A DNA stretch of 64,000 nucleotides from Allotamlana fucoidanivorans (GCF_045788535.1 NZ_CP074074.1:1860001-1924000); one strand, 5' to 3'; positions 42,606 to 52,686 are shown, counted from the first letter of the stretch. Notes: generated by a model from the letters alone, not told the origin. Numbers and translations are program-made.

Positions 42606-44387
42606 ATGAGTCTTCAAAATATCTTATCAAATTACGTTAAACAAGCGGTTAAATCTGATTTTAATATTGATTTAGCATCTGTAGAGTTTCAAGCAACGCG
42701 AAAAGAGTTTGCTGGAGATATTACGGTGGTGATTTTTCCAATGTTACGCTATATAAAAGGGAATCCTGTTCAAATAGGAGAAACTATTGGAGCATATTTA
42801 GTGGCTCATGTTGAAGAAGTAAAAGCTTATAATGTAGTTAAAGGGTTTTTGAATGTTGAAATTAGTGATGCCTATTACTTAAGCATTTTCAATAAGATAA
42901 AAGGGGAAACTTCATTTGGATTTGTTACACCAAAAGAAGGTGAAAAAGCAATTATGGTGGAGTATTCTTCTCCAAATACAAACAAACCCTTACACCTCGG
43001 TCACATTCGAAATAATTTATTAGGCTATAGTGTTGCCGAAATATTAAAAGCGTCTGGGCAAAAGGTATACAAAACACAAATTATAAATGACAGAGGTATT
43101 CATATTTGTAAAAGTATGCTGGCGTGGCAACGTTACGGCAATGGTGAAACACCAAAGAGTACTGGGCTTAAGGGTGATAAACTTGTGGGTAATTATTATG
43201 TGAAATTTGATCAAGAATATAAGAAGGAAATAGAAGATTTAGTAGCGCAAGGCAATACCACCGATGATGCCAAGAAAAATGCTCCTCTTTTACTAGAGGC
43301 TCAAGTTATGTTACGTCAATGGGAAGCAGGAGATGAAGCGGTTGTAGCACTTTGGAAAAAAATGAACGGATGGGTGTATGATGGATTTAATGAAACCTAT
43401 AACAATTTAGGAGTTGATTTTGATACGTTGTATTATGAAAGCAATACCTATTTATTAGGAAAAGAGTTTGTTGCTGAAGGGCTGGCATCGGGCGTATTTC
43501 AAAAAGAAGCAGATGGTTCTGTATGGTGTGATTTGACTGAAGAGGGCTTAGATAAAAAAATAGTGCAACGTGCTGATGGAACCGCGGTATATATGACTCA
43601 AGATATAGGTACGGCTATTCAGCGTATAAAAGATTTTCCAGATGTTGGTGGTATGGTTTACACCGTTGGTAATGAGCAGGATTATCATTTTCAGGTGTTG
43701 TTTTTAATTTTAAAGAAGCTTGGTTTTGAATGGGCTAAAAATCTTTACCATTTAAGTTATGGTATGGTGGATTTGCCTAGCGGAAAAATGAAAAGTAGAG
43801 AAGGAACTGTTGTTGACGCTGATGATTTGATTGATGATATGGCTAATACGGCAGAAGAAATTTCTGAAGAATTAGGGAAACTAGAGGGTTATTCAATTGA
43901 AGAAAAGAAAGCACTCTATAAAACAATAGGCTTGGGAGCTCTTAAGTACTATATTTTAAAGGTAGATCCTAAAAAGCGCATTCTTTTTGATCCTAAAGAG
44001 TCTATCGATTTTCAAGGTAATACAGGTCCTTTTATTCAATATACATACGCGAGAATTCAGTCTATTCTAAGAAAAGGTCATTTAAATATTGAATCAACAG
44101 ATTTTGAAGGTTTGAGTTTGCATGACAAGGAAAAAGCATTATTGAAGCAAATTCAATTATTCCCTGAGGTGGTTCAAAATGCAGCAAAAAACCATAGCCC
44201 TGCTTTAATTGCTAATTACACGTATGATTTGGTGAAAGAGTTTAATTCGTTCTATCAGAATGTATCCATTTTAGGCGCTGATAACGATACAGAAAAAACA
44301 TTTAGGGTACAATTATCTTATGTGGTTGCCAATACCATAAAAAAAAGTTTTTCTTTATTGGGTATTGAGGTGCCAAGTCGTATGTAG
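42606..44387 (+). CDS. argS: Arginyl-tRNA synthetase
   Basis: Class I synthetase charging tRNA-Arg. The 593 residues match the family. An N-terminal Add-1-like domain (1-100) precedes the catalytic domain with the HIGH-like motif HLGHIRN near residue 130 and the KMSK-equivalent KMKSREG near 395. The C-terminal DALR anticodon-binding domain includes the GPFIQYTYARIQSI region just before it. The start is supported by the promoter box 20 bases upstream. Confidence 0.97.
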   Translation: MSLQNILSNYVKQAVKSDFNIDLASVEFQATRKEFAGDITVVIFPMLRYIKGNPVQIGETIGAYLVAHVEEVKAYNVVKGFLNVEISDAYYLSIFNKIKGETSFGFVTPKEGEKAIMVEYSSPNTNKPLHLGHIRNNLLGYSVAEILKASGQKVYKTQIINDRGIHICKSMLAWQRYGNGETPKSTGLKGDKLVGNYYVKFDQEYKKEIEDLVAQGNTTDDAKKNAPLLLEAQVMLRQWEAGDEAVVALWKKMNGWVYDGFNETYNNLGVDFDTLYYESNTYLLGKEFVAEGLASGVFQKEADGSVWCDLTEEGLDKKIVQRADGTAVYMTQDIGTAIQRIKDFPDVGGMVYTVGNEQDYHFQVLFLILKKLGFEWAKNLYHLSYGMVDLPSGKMKSREGTVVDADDLIDDMANTAEEISEELGKLEGYSIEEKKALYKTIGLGALKYYILKVDPKKRILFDPKESIDFQGNTGPFIQYTYARIQSILRKGHLNIESTDFEGLSLHDKEKALLKQIQLFPEVVQNAAKNHSPALIANYTYDLVKEFNSFYQNVSILGADNDTEKTFRVQLSYVVANTIKKSFSLLGIEVPSRM

Positions 44388-44413
44388 CAATTGAAATATT
44401 TTGTCTTGGTATA

Positions 44414-45379
44414 TTAGTTTGATACCTGAAATCTTTTAAGCATATTTTTACCTGAAGGATCTGGAACTTCTGATATGAAGGCATAATGACCTTCATCTAA
44501 ATTAACCTTAAAATAACCTTTATGTCCTGAAGGCATATCATTAACACCGCCAAGGAAAGTGAAATTTTCTGGAGCTGGTTCTATGAGCCCTTGGGGGTTG
44601 GCCCAGTTCATCCAGTTTTCAAGCACTTTTAAATCGGCATTGTTATGAATTTTAACAAGGTTAATATCATGTCCTACAAAATGTTCATGTTTAATTTGAT
44701 CCTCAAAATTAACCGCAAATGTGTAGTTTCCTGGTGTAATACTACTTTCAGTATCAATGATAATACCTTTGGTACTTGAAATGCTTATGGTTTTATCTGC
44801 TATGGGCTCTTGTAGTAACGACACTTCAGGTGAAACCACCAAATCTTTAACCATGCCCATGGAGGTATGGAATACACCATTACTCATTTTTACATAACAT
44901 TCTACAATATATTTTCCGGGGTTTAAATGGATTGTTGTACTAGAAGTATGATTAGGAGAAAGAAGTCCGGAACCACCAAGAAAAACAACGTCGCTAAACC
45001 ATTCTGGAAGGTTAGCAAATTCAGCAAATCCATCTTCTGCTTTATTTTGCATAATCAATTGCATGCCTTTGTCAAAAATAGGAGCTATTAATTCTTCAAC
45101 ATCTTTTGAAGTTTTACCTTCGGGATATTTGTCAACTATGAAAAAATGAGTTTGCGGTGATTTATTTTGGTAAACAAATGTATTCCATCCTGAAGAAATT
45201 GTATCTGGCATGTTGAAATCCATACTTTCAGTTGTAATAACAATATGTTTCGGTTTTTCTTTTTTAGGGTTTTCGGTTTTGTTCTCCTTTTTATCCGACT
45301 TACAAGCAGATATAAAACAACTTATTAGTAAACTAGTAACTAGCGCATAGATAATGCTGGGTTTTGAAAAAGTAGCCAT
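44414..45379 (-). CDS. Lipoprotein with two cupredoxin-like repeats, function unknown
   Basis: A 321-residue lipoprotein: signal up to LLISCFISAC (lipid cysteine near residue 26), then a lysine/glutamate-rich linker. Two similar halves follow (about 45-185 and 200-321), each with a beta-sandwich-like pattern: WNTFVYQNKSPQTHFFIV...LGGSGLLSPNHTSSTTIHLNPGKYIVECYV and YTFAVNFEDQIKHEHFVGHDINLV...LGGVNDMPSGHKGYFKVNLDEGHYAFISEV. Histidines recur at matching positions, so metal binding is possible. No family name is recognised with confidence. Confidence 0.65.
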   Translation of the reverse strand: MATFSKPSIIYALVTSLLISCFISACKSDKKENKTENPKKEKPKHIVITTESMDFNMPDTISSGWNTFVYQNKSPQTHFFIVDKYPEGKTSKDVEELIAPIFDKGMQLIMQNKAEDGFAEFANLPEWFSDVVFLGGSGLLSPNHTSSTTIHLNPGKYIVECYVKMSNGVFHTSMGMVKDLVVSPEVSLLQEPIADKTISISSTKGIIIDTESSITPGNYTFAVNFEDQIKHEHFVGHDINLVKIHNNADLKVLENWMNWANPQGLIEPAPENFTFLGGVNDMPSGHKGYFKVNLDEGHYAFISEVPDPSGKNMLKRFQVSN

Positions 45380-45930
45380 TTTAATGAAGATTAAAAGTTA
45401 TTAAGCCTAAATTAAGAAGGGTTAATTCCAATTATCTGGATATGAATCAACTACAATTTAGTAATTATTTTAAATAAAACAAAACGCTTTTACTAAAATA
45501 ATGCTTAAGTAGCTATTTAAATAAAATGATGGTTACAGGTTATATAGAAAGCAAGCGGAAACTCATGTTAGACGTAATGTCTTATGATTCGTTTTTGATA
45601 TTGCCTCTAGGCCATAACGTGGCACTGCTATAAGCTATAGTGTAAGGCGATTTTGCTTTTTTAAGGGACATCTATTTTTAATTCAGTTATTTAAGTAATT
45701 CTGTTCTACAAATGTATACCTGGAGTTTCGTAGTTTTTATGTGTAAGTAGTCACCATTGTTTTCAGTGTATTCTTTATGTGTCGGGTCTGTTAAAATAGT
45801 GTTTATCTATTATTTAAATCATAGAGGCATGAGTATACCCAAAAGAGATTATGATAAAGAATAGATGGGTTTTATAAACGTTTTTCAAACGAAATTAAAT
45901 TGGAGCATTTTTTTAGGGTTATTAATCCGT
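45380..45930. other. 551-bp gap with no gene; contains a possible structured RNA
   Basis: No ORF of note. A minus-strand TACATTTG (-7-like) is at 45709-45716. A compact multi-branch fold spans 45601-45650: outer arms TTGCCT (45601-45606) and AGGCGA (45645-45650), inner stems GCCA/TGGC (45611-45614, 45620-45623) and CTATA/TATAG (45628-45632, 45636-45640). Nothing else is recognised. Confidence 0.35.
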
Positions 45931-47559
45931 TTATATTTTTACTACTTTATGGATCTCTTTAGTGCCTTCTGAACTTATTTCAAAGAAATAAACCCCGTTA
46001 CTAAAACTATACAAATTGAGAGCTACATTGCCATCAACTAAGGTCTCTATTTTGGTTAACAGCAAAATGCCAGATGCATTGTATATGCTTAAAGTGAGAG
46101 TTTCAGTTCTGTTAATACCGGTAATATTAACATGGTCTCTGAAAGGATTAGGGTATACTAACCAGTTTTTGGTTTCTGCTAAAAGGTTTTTTGTACTGGC
46201 TATACAGCCTTTTGAAATGTCAAACTCAGATTTTAAAAGATCATCTATTTTTAAATTGACAAAACTGTCATTTATCGTATGATTAAAAAAAGTAGCATCA
46301 ATTATGGTATTATTAGCGCCAAGATAATTTTGCAGTAGGGTGCTAAATGTTTGTCTATAGTCGTATTGAACCGTTTGTATTTGAAAGTTGTTTGAGCTGG
46401 TGGCTTCGGTTAAGTCTGGATTAGTTCCAGAAACACCACCTTCAACGGGTTTGCCAAAAACAAACATGGGTGCTATTTCGCCATGATCAGTTCCTAAATT
46501 ACCGTTTTCGGCTGCTTTTCTACCAAATTCAGAAAAGGTGAGGCCAACTACATCATCGGCTAATTTTTGGCTATTCATGTCATTCATAAAGGCTTCCATG
46601 CTTTCGGCTAAATCAGTGAGTAAGCTATGATGTTTTCCAATAGCTTCTCCTGGGCCTTGCACTTGTGCATTATGCGTGTCAAATCCTGAGATACGTACCA
46701 TGTAAATTTTTGAACCTAAATCTCCGCTTATTAAACGTGCTACCGTTTTTAATTGATTTGCTAAATCCGAATCAGGGTAGCTAATATCATTTTTTCCAGA
46801 ATTAAACGCATTTGAAATAGATTCGGCATAGGTGTTTGACAGGGCGTCGGTATTGGTAATAAACTCCAGCTGCTTACCGTAATCTGAATCAGGAATATTT
46901 GAAGGTGGCACGCCACCCAATCCACTTAAAACAGAATAAAATCCAGCAGGGTCTTGCCCAGAAATATTTAAGGATAGGCCGTGCGCCTCTTCGGCATGAA
47001 AACCTAATGATGTTTTGTTAGAACCAATCTCAACCGCAAGTGGATAATTTTCTACAATTAAGTCAGTATAATACAATTCCATAAATCTACCAATCCAACC
47101 GGTGTCTGTTCCATTTAAAAGACTATTGCCATCATTTCCTGTTAAATACAAATCAGTAGATTTAAAATGACTTTTATTTTGTGATGGATAACCTACAGAC
47201 TGCATGATTCTTAACCAACTTTTATCGTATAATGATTTAAGTCTGGTAAGTGCTGGGTTTAAACCTATTTGCTGGTTGTCAGGCAATGAGCTGTCTAAAC
47301 TAATATATTTGTCTGGTCCAGAATTAGGAACTTTTATTGTTGGTCTTAAATTGCTGTAAATATCATATTGGTTTAACGGAATAATGGTGTTTAAACCATC
47401 ATTAGCCCCAGCCAAATTAATAAGTACCAGCTTCCTGTTTGAAATATCAGGGCAGTTGGCGTATGGCATAAATGATTTCATTGCCCCTTGTAGTTCAAAA
47501 GGCGTTAAAGCAATAGCCGATGCCACAGATGATAGTTTTATAAAATGCCTTCTTTTCAT
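45931..47559 (-). CDS. DUF1501 protein with T9SS C-terminal sorting domain
   Basis: A 542-residue exported protein. The N-terminus MKRRHFIKLSSVASAIALTPF has a twin-arginine-like RRHFIK motif before the hydrophobic stretch. The DUF1501 (sulfatase-like alkaline-phosphatase fold) body includes LVLINLAGANDGLNTIIPL, the FKSTDLYLTG region and GLTFSEFGRKAAENGNLGTDHGEIAPMFVFG. Residues about 470-542 are a type A T9SS sorting domain (VYPNPFRDHVNITG...LSIYNASGILL...NGVYFFEISSEG...HKVVKI). The substrate of DUF1501 proteins is unknown. It pairs with the DUF1800 gene upstream, as is common. Confidence 0.85.
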   Translation of the reverse strand: MKRRHFIKLSSVASAIALTPFELQGAMKSFMPYANCPDISNRKLVLINLAGANDGLNTIIPLNQYDIYSNLRPTIKVPNSGPDKYISLDSSLPDNQQIGLNPALTRLKSLYDKSWLRIMQSVGYPSQNKSHFKSTDLYLTGNDGNSLLNGTDTGWIGRFMELYYTDLIVENYPLAVEIGSNKTSLGFHAEEAHGLSLNISGQDPAGFYSVLSGLGGVPPSNIPDSDYGKQLEFITNTDALSNTYAESISNAFNSGKNDISYPDSDLANQLKTVARLISGDLGSKIYMVRISGFDTHNAQVQGPGEAIGKHHSLLTDLAESMEAFMNDMNSQKLADDVVGLTFSEFGRKAAENGNLGTDHGEIAPMFVFGKPVEGGVSGTNPDLTEATSSNNFQIQTVQYDYRQTFSTLLQNYLGANNTIIDATFFNHTINDSFVNLKIDDLLKSEFDISKGCIASTKNLLAETKNWLVYPNPFRDHVNITGINRTETLTLSIYNASGILLLTKIETLVDGNVALNLYSFSNGVYFFEISSEGTKEIHKVVKI

Positions 47560-47611
47560 AAGTTCATTTTTGGTGTTCTGTTAAGTGCTTTCACTTTCAT
47601 GATTGTTAGGT

Positions 47612-49252
47612 TTACATTAGTTGAAATTCTGCTGCATTGACCATAGCAATAATTAAAGCGTTCAAGCGTACTCTTACTGTTGTTGCATCGCCATCATTGA
47701 TATATCTTGACCATACTCCAGACCAATAATAATCAGGAAAACCTTCATCTACTAAAAACCTTTTAAAATAGTCTGTTCTATCAGTATCAATAGTTTCAGG
47801 ATAAAGTAAATTGGCAATTTCGGTTACTAATAAATTGGGGTCGGAGGCATTTGGTATGTTGTTTTTTACAAAAGTAACTGTGTCTAGTTGGGCATATATA
47901 TTTCCTCCAGAAATGGTGTTTTTGCCTTCAATTAAACTTTCAATGAGTTTGTATCTTCCAATTATGGTGTTTGATGAAAACCAGTTTCTATCATATCCTG
48001 GTGTCTGATAATATGCAGGGTATCCAGCAACTTCATCTGGATTAAAAAACTCCATTCCCGCAGCTGGAAAATATCTGTTATGAATGAAATTAAGAAAGAA
48101 ATTTCTATAGTATAGCAACGCATCTGTAGTTGGGTTGGGGTATTTTACCATAAACATGGTGCATATTTCTGATAATAATTGCAGCGGACTTTTTATAATA
48201 CTGCCAATAATGTTGTCTGTTGCATCACTGTCATCAGCATCATAAAAATGTTCACTGGAAAGTAAGATTGTTACCACGGGTAATATTTCATAATTGTTAT
48301 TTATGAGTATTTGTGCTAGTGTAGTGATTATATCTGTTTCAACTTCATTATTCCAGTCACTTTTTACGAAATACCTGTAAAGTTTTCTGCAATACGCTTT
48401 AGCTGTTTCTTCTTGCGCAAAGATCATTTCAACAAACGCATCTAATTCTTCAAAAATTTCGGTTTCTGTATTTTTTCCTTCTATTGTTCTATTTCCAAAA
48501 GCTTTGCTGAATGTTTTATCTTTACTGTCATGTTGATTAACATTAACATAGCCCATGGGTATATTAGTGTCTGGATCAATATCGCTTCTTTCAGGACGTT
48601 TTTTAAAACCAGAAAACACTTTTGCTGCTTGCTGAATATCTACTTCTGTGTAGTTGGTGTAGTTGCCTGGTCCAATTTGTTCGCCCTTTAAAATAGTGAA
48701 TAGCTCTAAATATTCACGGGCATAATTTTCATTTGGATTGTTTTTATTGTTTTGTGTATTATCCAAATAATCAAGCATGCCGTTGTCTAAAGTTATTTTT
48801 TTAGCTAGAGTTTTTAGGTTTCCAAAGGCATAAAAATCTAATAAGTTTAGGTGGTCATAAAAATATGTGGCTGCCCCAACGCCCGTATCTTTTCCAACCA
48901 CAAAATTGGTATGTAAAAAGAAAGATAGCTTATGTTTTAGGGTAGTGTGCTGTATGGCATTATACCATCACCAACCTGCAATATGAGCACGTTTTCTGCC
49001 TTGACCTTCAAATGAATTTGGAAGTTCAGGCGAAGAGATCCAGAAGCCATCAGGAGCTTCTATTGGTAACGGATCGTATGGTTCTGATAAGATGTTGGAA
49101 GGAGCTGTTGTTAAACTGTTAACTGCATCAGAGGCTGACATGCCTACAAAAGTATCCAGCTGCGCTTTTGTAAACTTAAAAGTAGCACGTCTTAATAGAT
49201 GTTTAGCTTTTCTTAAATCTAAATTAGAACCAAGTGGGGTTAATGATGCCAT
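47612..49252 (-). pseudogene. DUF1800 gene interrupted by an in-frame TGA
   Basis: Two pieces in the same minus-strand frame: 48968-49252 (94 codons, RKAKHLLRRATFKFTKAQLDTF..., DUF1800 N-terminus) and the rest to 47612. They are separated only by TGA at 48968-48970, between two TGG codons (read AGW-stop-WYNAIQ). Translation past the stop continues without frame change through HKLSFFLHTNFVVGKDTGVGAATYFYDHL, typical DUF1800 sequence. Ignoring the stop, the product would be about 545 residues. A single G-to-A change of a tryptophan codon explains it; a sequencing error is the alternative. Downstream DUF1501 is intact. Confidence 0.8.
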
Positions 49253-49355
49253 ATTATAATTTTTGGTAAATTAGGAAAAAGAATAGCTGAAGTATCTCAA
49301 ACTTAATTTTTTTCGATAAAAAACAAGTTTTTAACTTATTAGAAGGGTACTATAT

Positions 49356-51710
49356 CTATAAAAATATTCTAAAACTTACATTTGGAGTGATACCAAGTGA
49401 TTCATTTTCAATTTGATTTAGATTGTTTTCAGAATTTAGGGTGTAATAGCGGTTCAAAATATTTTTCTTGTTCAGTAGGTTCCAAATAGAAGCACCAAAG
49501 GAGGCTTTTGTTTCATTTGAAATACTAAAACTATAAATAATGGAGCAATCAACTCTTAAATAATCATTAAGGCGACTACTATTTGGACTTAAATAAGTAA
49601 TGATGCCGTCTTCTGGAGGTGTACTAGGATCGGGTTTTGTGATTGGTTTTCCTGAATGATAATTTAAACCCGCTGCCCACTTAAAATTTTTATAGGTATA
49701 GCTACCTGCAATATTTAAAATGTGCGTAAGGTCAACGTTGTTGGGGAAAGAATTTCCTTGGTTTAAATTTGAGAACGTATAGGTGTTCTTGCTATATGAG
49801 TACGATATCCAGCTTGTTATGGTATTGCTAATCTCTTTATTTAAGAGCACATCAATCCCTTTAATTTGGTAGCTTCCTATGCTGTTAACGAATTGGTATT
49901 GATTTTGAAACCCTTGACTACGGGTGGTAATACCGTTTACCTGTTTTATAAAAGCTTCCGTACTTACCAAAAAACCGTTTTTCTTAAAGTGAACCCCTGC
50001 AGAGAGTTGCTTGCTTTTTAGTACAGGTACAGGAAAAATGGTTTGGTTGTCATTGGTAATAACGGTTTTGTTGTTGTTTGCTAGTACCCATCGGCGTTTT
50101 TCAATGCCTAAAAAGTCATTTTGTAAATCTATAATTTGTGAGGTCGTCTGACTTTTAAATTCCCCTAAAACTTCAAATCTGAAGTGATTTAAAAAACGCT
50201 GACTAAAACTTAGTCTGGGTTCAGGAATAAGCATATCAAACTTGTTTATGTAGTTTAGTCTGCCGCCTAAATTGATTCTGGTTTTGGTATTTTGCGATAA
50301 AAAACTTAGTTCAGTATAAATGGCGCGTGTTCTTATAACTTCTTTTATATAACGCCTGAAGGGCGGGTTGTTAAGGTCTTCTAAATTGCTTATACCAACC
50401 TCGGTAAACTGGTAACCTCCATTTATATTGAGTTGATTATTTACTTTATAATTAATATCCATTTTTGCTGCACCATCATAAACTTCGTTTTCTTGAATTA
50501 AACGTTGATTGTTAATAATATCGTGGTTTGTAGCATCTAAATCATAATTTGAAACATAAAATTGACTGGTTGTTGAGAGTCGCGAATTCCAATCTCTAAT
50601 ATACGTTAAGCCTATGGCTGTATTCCTCTGAGAAAGCTTACTGTTTAGAGCCTCATCCCTTTGGTTTATGGTAGATTGCTCGTCATAATCAAGATTGTTG
50701 TCAACGTGCAAAAAATTAAAACGCAATTTGTCTTTTGGAGAAACATCATAGAGAAATTTCGCTGTAACATCATAGAAATAAAAATTTTCATTGGTTGAAA
50801 TGCTCTGGTCGTTGCCTTTTGATTTAGTAAAATCTGAATCCTGAAAAATACGTTTTGAGTACTGCTCAAAGGTTATGGTGTTAATCACGTCTGTGATAGA
50901 TCTACGCGCTGAAATTTGCAATTCGGTAGTATTGGAAAGTGGTATTTTAGCATAGCCATCGGCATTAATAAAATTAAAGCCTGCTCCAGCATTAAACTCA
51001 TTGTCAACATCATTGGATAAGCGCATATCAACAATACTAGAAACCCCATCACCATATTGTGCAAGCGACCCATTTTTATAAACGTTTACTTGTTTGGTTG
51101 TATAAGGGTTAAAGGCAGAAATTAACCCGAAAAAATGACCAGACTGGTACATTTTTATACCATCCCAAAGAAAAAGGTTTTGGTCGTGGGTTCCCCCACG
51201 TATATTAATGTTTGATACTTTTTCATCGGCACTGGTTACCCCTGGTATGGCTTGAATAGTTTGTAATACGTCGGGTTCAATAAGGCCTGGTAAAATACCT
51301 AAATCTTGCGGTTTTATGGTTATAGATCCGTCGTTGAGTTTTGTAATTCCAGAGGTTAAATAATTGGTTACAACAACTTCTTCTAAATTTTGAATTTTAA
51401 ATTCAGATTTATCTTTTTTTGAAGGACGAATAACTACAAATTTGTTATCTAGCCATTCAAAGTTTAGTTGATTTTCAGTTTCAAGACGTTGCAAGGCGGC
51501 TTCAAGACTTAAATGCTCATCTAATGAAGCACTATGTTTTCCTTCAATGGTTTTATTAGCATAAGAAAAATGAATACCATGTTTCTTTTCTAAACGCTTT
51601 AAAATAGAACTCAGTGTTTCTTGTTTCTTATTGGTATTCTGACTAATAGTTGCAACAGAATACAATAAAAAACAAAGTGAAATGATAGAAAAAAACCGTT
51701 TATTAGTCAC
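49356..51710 (-). CDS. TonB-dependent outer-membrane receptor with STN domain
   Basis: A 784-residue receptor of the FecA type. Signal peptide 1-23; a secretin/TonB N-terminal (STN) signalling domain about 30-100 (LSSILKRLEKKHGIHFSYANKTIEG); plug domain about 115-250 (DVLQTIQAIPGVTSADEKVSNINIRGGTHDQNLFLWDGIKMYQ); then a 22-strand-type barrel ending in VSFRIFL. No carboxypeptidase-like domain is present. The STN domain and the adjacent FecR and sigma genes indicate ligand-responsive cell-surface signalling. The ligand is unknown. Its start overlaps the fecR 3' end by 8 bases. Confidence 0.9.
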   Translation of the reverse strand: MTNKRFFSIISLCFLLYSVATISQNTNKKQETLSSILKRLEKKHGIHFSYANKTIEGKHSASLDEHLSLEAALQRLETENQLNFEWLDNKFVVIRPSKKDKSEFKIQNLEEVVVTNYLTSGITKLNDGSITIKPQDLGILPGLIEPDVLQTIQAIPGVTSADEKVSNINIRGGTHDQNLFLWDGIKMYQSGHFFGLISAFNPYTTKQVNVYKNGSLAQYGDGVSSIVDMRLSNDVDNEFNAGAGFNFINADGYAKIPLSNTTELQISARRSITDVINTITFEQYSKRIFQDSDFTKSKGNDQSISTNENFYFYDVTAKFLYDVSPKDKLRFNFLHVDNNLDYDEQSTINQRDEALNSKLSQRNTAIGLTYIRDWNSRLSTTSQFYVSNYDLDATNHDIINNQRLIQENEVYDGAAKMDINYKVNNQLNINGGYQFTEVGISNLEDLNNPPFRRYIKEVIRTRAIYTELSFLSQNTKTRINLGGRLNYINKFDMLIPEPRLSFSQRFLNHFRFEVLGEFKSQTTSQIIDLQNDFLGIEKRRWVLANNNKTVITNDNQTIFPVPVLKSKQLSAGVHFKKNGFLVSTEAFIKQVNGITTRSQGFQNQYQFVNSIGSYQIKGIDVLLNKEISNTITSWISYSYSKNTYTFSNLNQGNSFPNNVDLTHILNIAGSYTYKNFKWAAGLNYHSGKPITKPDPSTPPEDGIITYLSPNSSRLNDYLRVDCSIIYSFSISNETKASFGASIWNLLNKKNILNRYYTLNSENNLNQIENESLGITPNVSFRIFL

Positions 51711-52599
51711 GTTTTAAGGTTATGTTACGACCTGTTTTTGTATAGCTTAAATTAAGAGGGAGCGTTAAAGATTTTAAAGCCACCTCTAAGTTGTCATGAG
51801 AGAAACTTCCTGTAAATAATGTTTCAGCGTCAACATTTATTAAGGTAACATCTACATTGTATTGTCGTTCAAATTCGGCAACAACCATTTTATAAGGTAA
51901 ACTTCTAAATACACTAGCGTTATTTAGCCACGAAGGCATGATGCGATTTTCTTTTTCTTTAGCCATTTTTTTCCCATCAACAATTAAAAAGCTTTCTCCA
52001 GGGGTAAGCTTAGTTTCATGAGATTGAAATGTGACACCAACTAATCCTTCGTAGCAAATAACTTCAAAATAATGTTCTCTTTGTTTTACATTAAACTGTG
52101 TGCCATAAACCTGAACAATTCCCGATTCTGTTTTCACCTTAAAAGATGAACCTTTTGCCACTTTAAAAAAGCCCTCTCCTTGTAAACTAACCTCTCTATG
52201 ATCTTTCCACCTCTTTTTATTGTATACCAAATGAGATTTAGCATTAAGAAATACGCTTGAGGCATCAGGAAGTTCAACAGTGGTTTTTTGAGCAAATTCA
52301 GTTGAAACGGTTGTGTTTAACGTTGTTGTGTAATAATATAAACCAAAACAAATAGCTAGTATGGCAGCTATACGCATCATAGGTTTAAACCATGGTTTTG
52401 GCTGCTGCTTCTTACTTTTAATTTTTGAGAGCGTATTTACAAGTTCTTCAGAACTGTTATAAGTCTCAGCTTTAAAAGCTTGCAGATTTTGGTTTAACTT
52501 CACCAAATCATCATAGTCTTCAAGGTTTTTAAAGGCCTCTAATTCCTGACTAGTAAGGTTGTTGTCTAGCCATTTTGATATGAGTTCTTGTCTGTTCAT
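51703..52599 (-). CDS. FecR-family anti-sigma factor
   Basis: A 298-residue inner-membrane regulator. Cytoplasmic N-terminal region about 1-70, a transmembrane helix near 74-90 (MRIAAILAICFGLYYY), FecR domain about 115-215 (TTVELPDASSVFLNAKSHLVYNKKRW...VQVYGTQFNV) and a C-terminal DUF4974 domain (about 230-298, PYKMVVAEFERQYNVDVTLIN) that contacts the receptor STN domain in related systems. It is preceded by a promoter-like motif shared with the divergent lipoprotein gene. Confidence 0.92.
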   Translation of the reverse strand: MNRQELISKWLDNNLTSQELEAFKNLEDYDDLVKLNQNLQAFKAETYNSSEELVNTLSKIKSKKQQPKPWFKPMMRIAAILAICFGLYYYTTTLNTTVSTEFAQKTTVELPDASSVFLNAKSHLVYNKKRWKDHREVSLQGEGFFKVAKGSSFKVKTESGIVQVYGTQFNVKQREHYFEVICYEGLVGVTFQSHETKLTPGESFLIVDGKKMAKEKENRIMPSWLNNASVFRSLPYKMVVAEFERQYNVDVTLINVDAETLFTGSFSHDNLEVALKSLTLPLNLSYTKTGRNITLKRD

Positions 52600-52613
52600 A
52601 ATGCGTATTCAGA

Positions 52614-52646
52614 TATATAACAGTTAACTTTTAATTTTTCCTACCC
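52614..52646 (-). promoter_or_regulatory. Candidate ECF sigma promoter before fecR
   Basis: On the minus strand GGGTAGGAA begins at 52646 and CTGTTATATA begins at 52623, 23 bases apart from first base to first base. An element with the same two boxes and identical spacing lies before the lipoprotein gene at 53293. The spacer between boxes is 16 nt, a normal ECF -35/-10 distance. Confidence 0.65.
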
Positions 52647-52686
52647 TAGTTTAAAAAAAAATAAATTTTTATGTCTTTAAAAGGGG

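Noticed and set aside
45603..45648. Integron attC-like site or tRNA-like fold suggested by the GCCATAAC/GTGGC and CTATA/TATAG pairings.
   Set aside because: The core sites do not match the attC consensus, no integrase or cassette is nearby, and there is no anticodon arm, T-loop sequence or CCA-type acceptor expected of a tRNA.
48968..48970. Selenocysteine or other recoding of the in-frame TGA in the DUF1800 gene.
   Set aside because: The position is flanked by conserved tryptophan codons, not a redox site, no SECIS-like hairpin is evident after it, and no selenocysteine genes are in the window. A point mutation or sequencing error is simpler.
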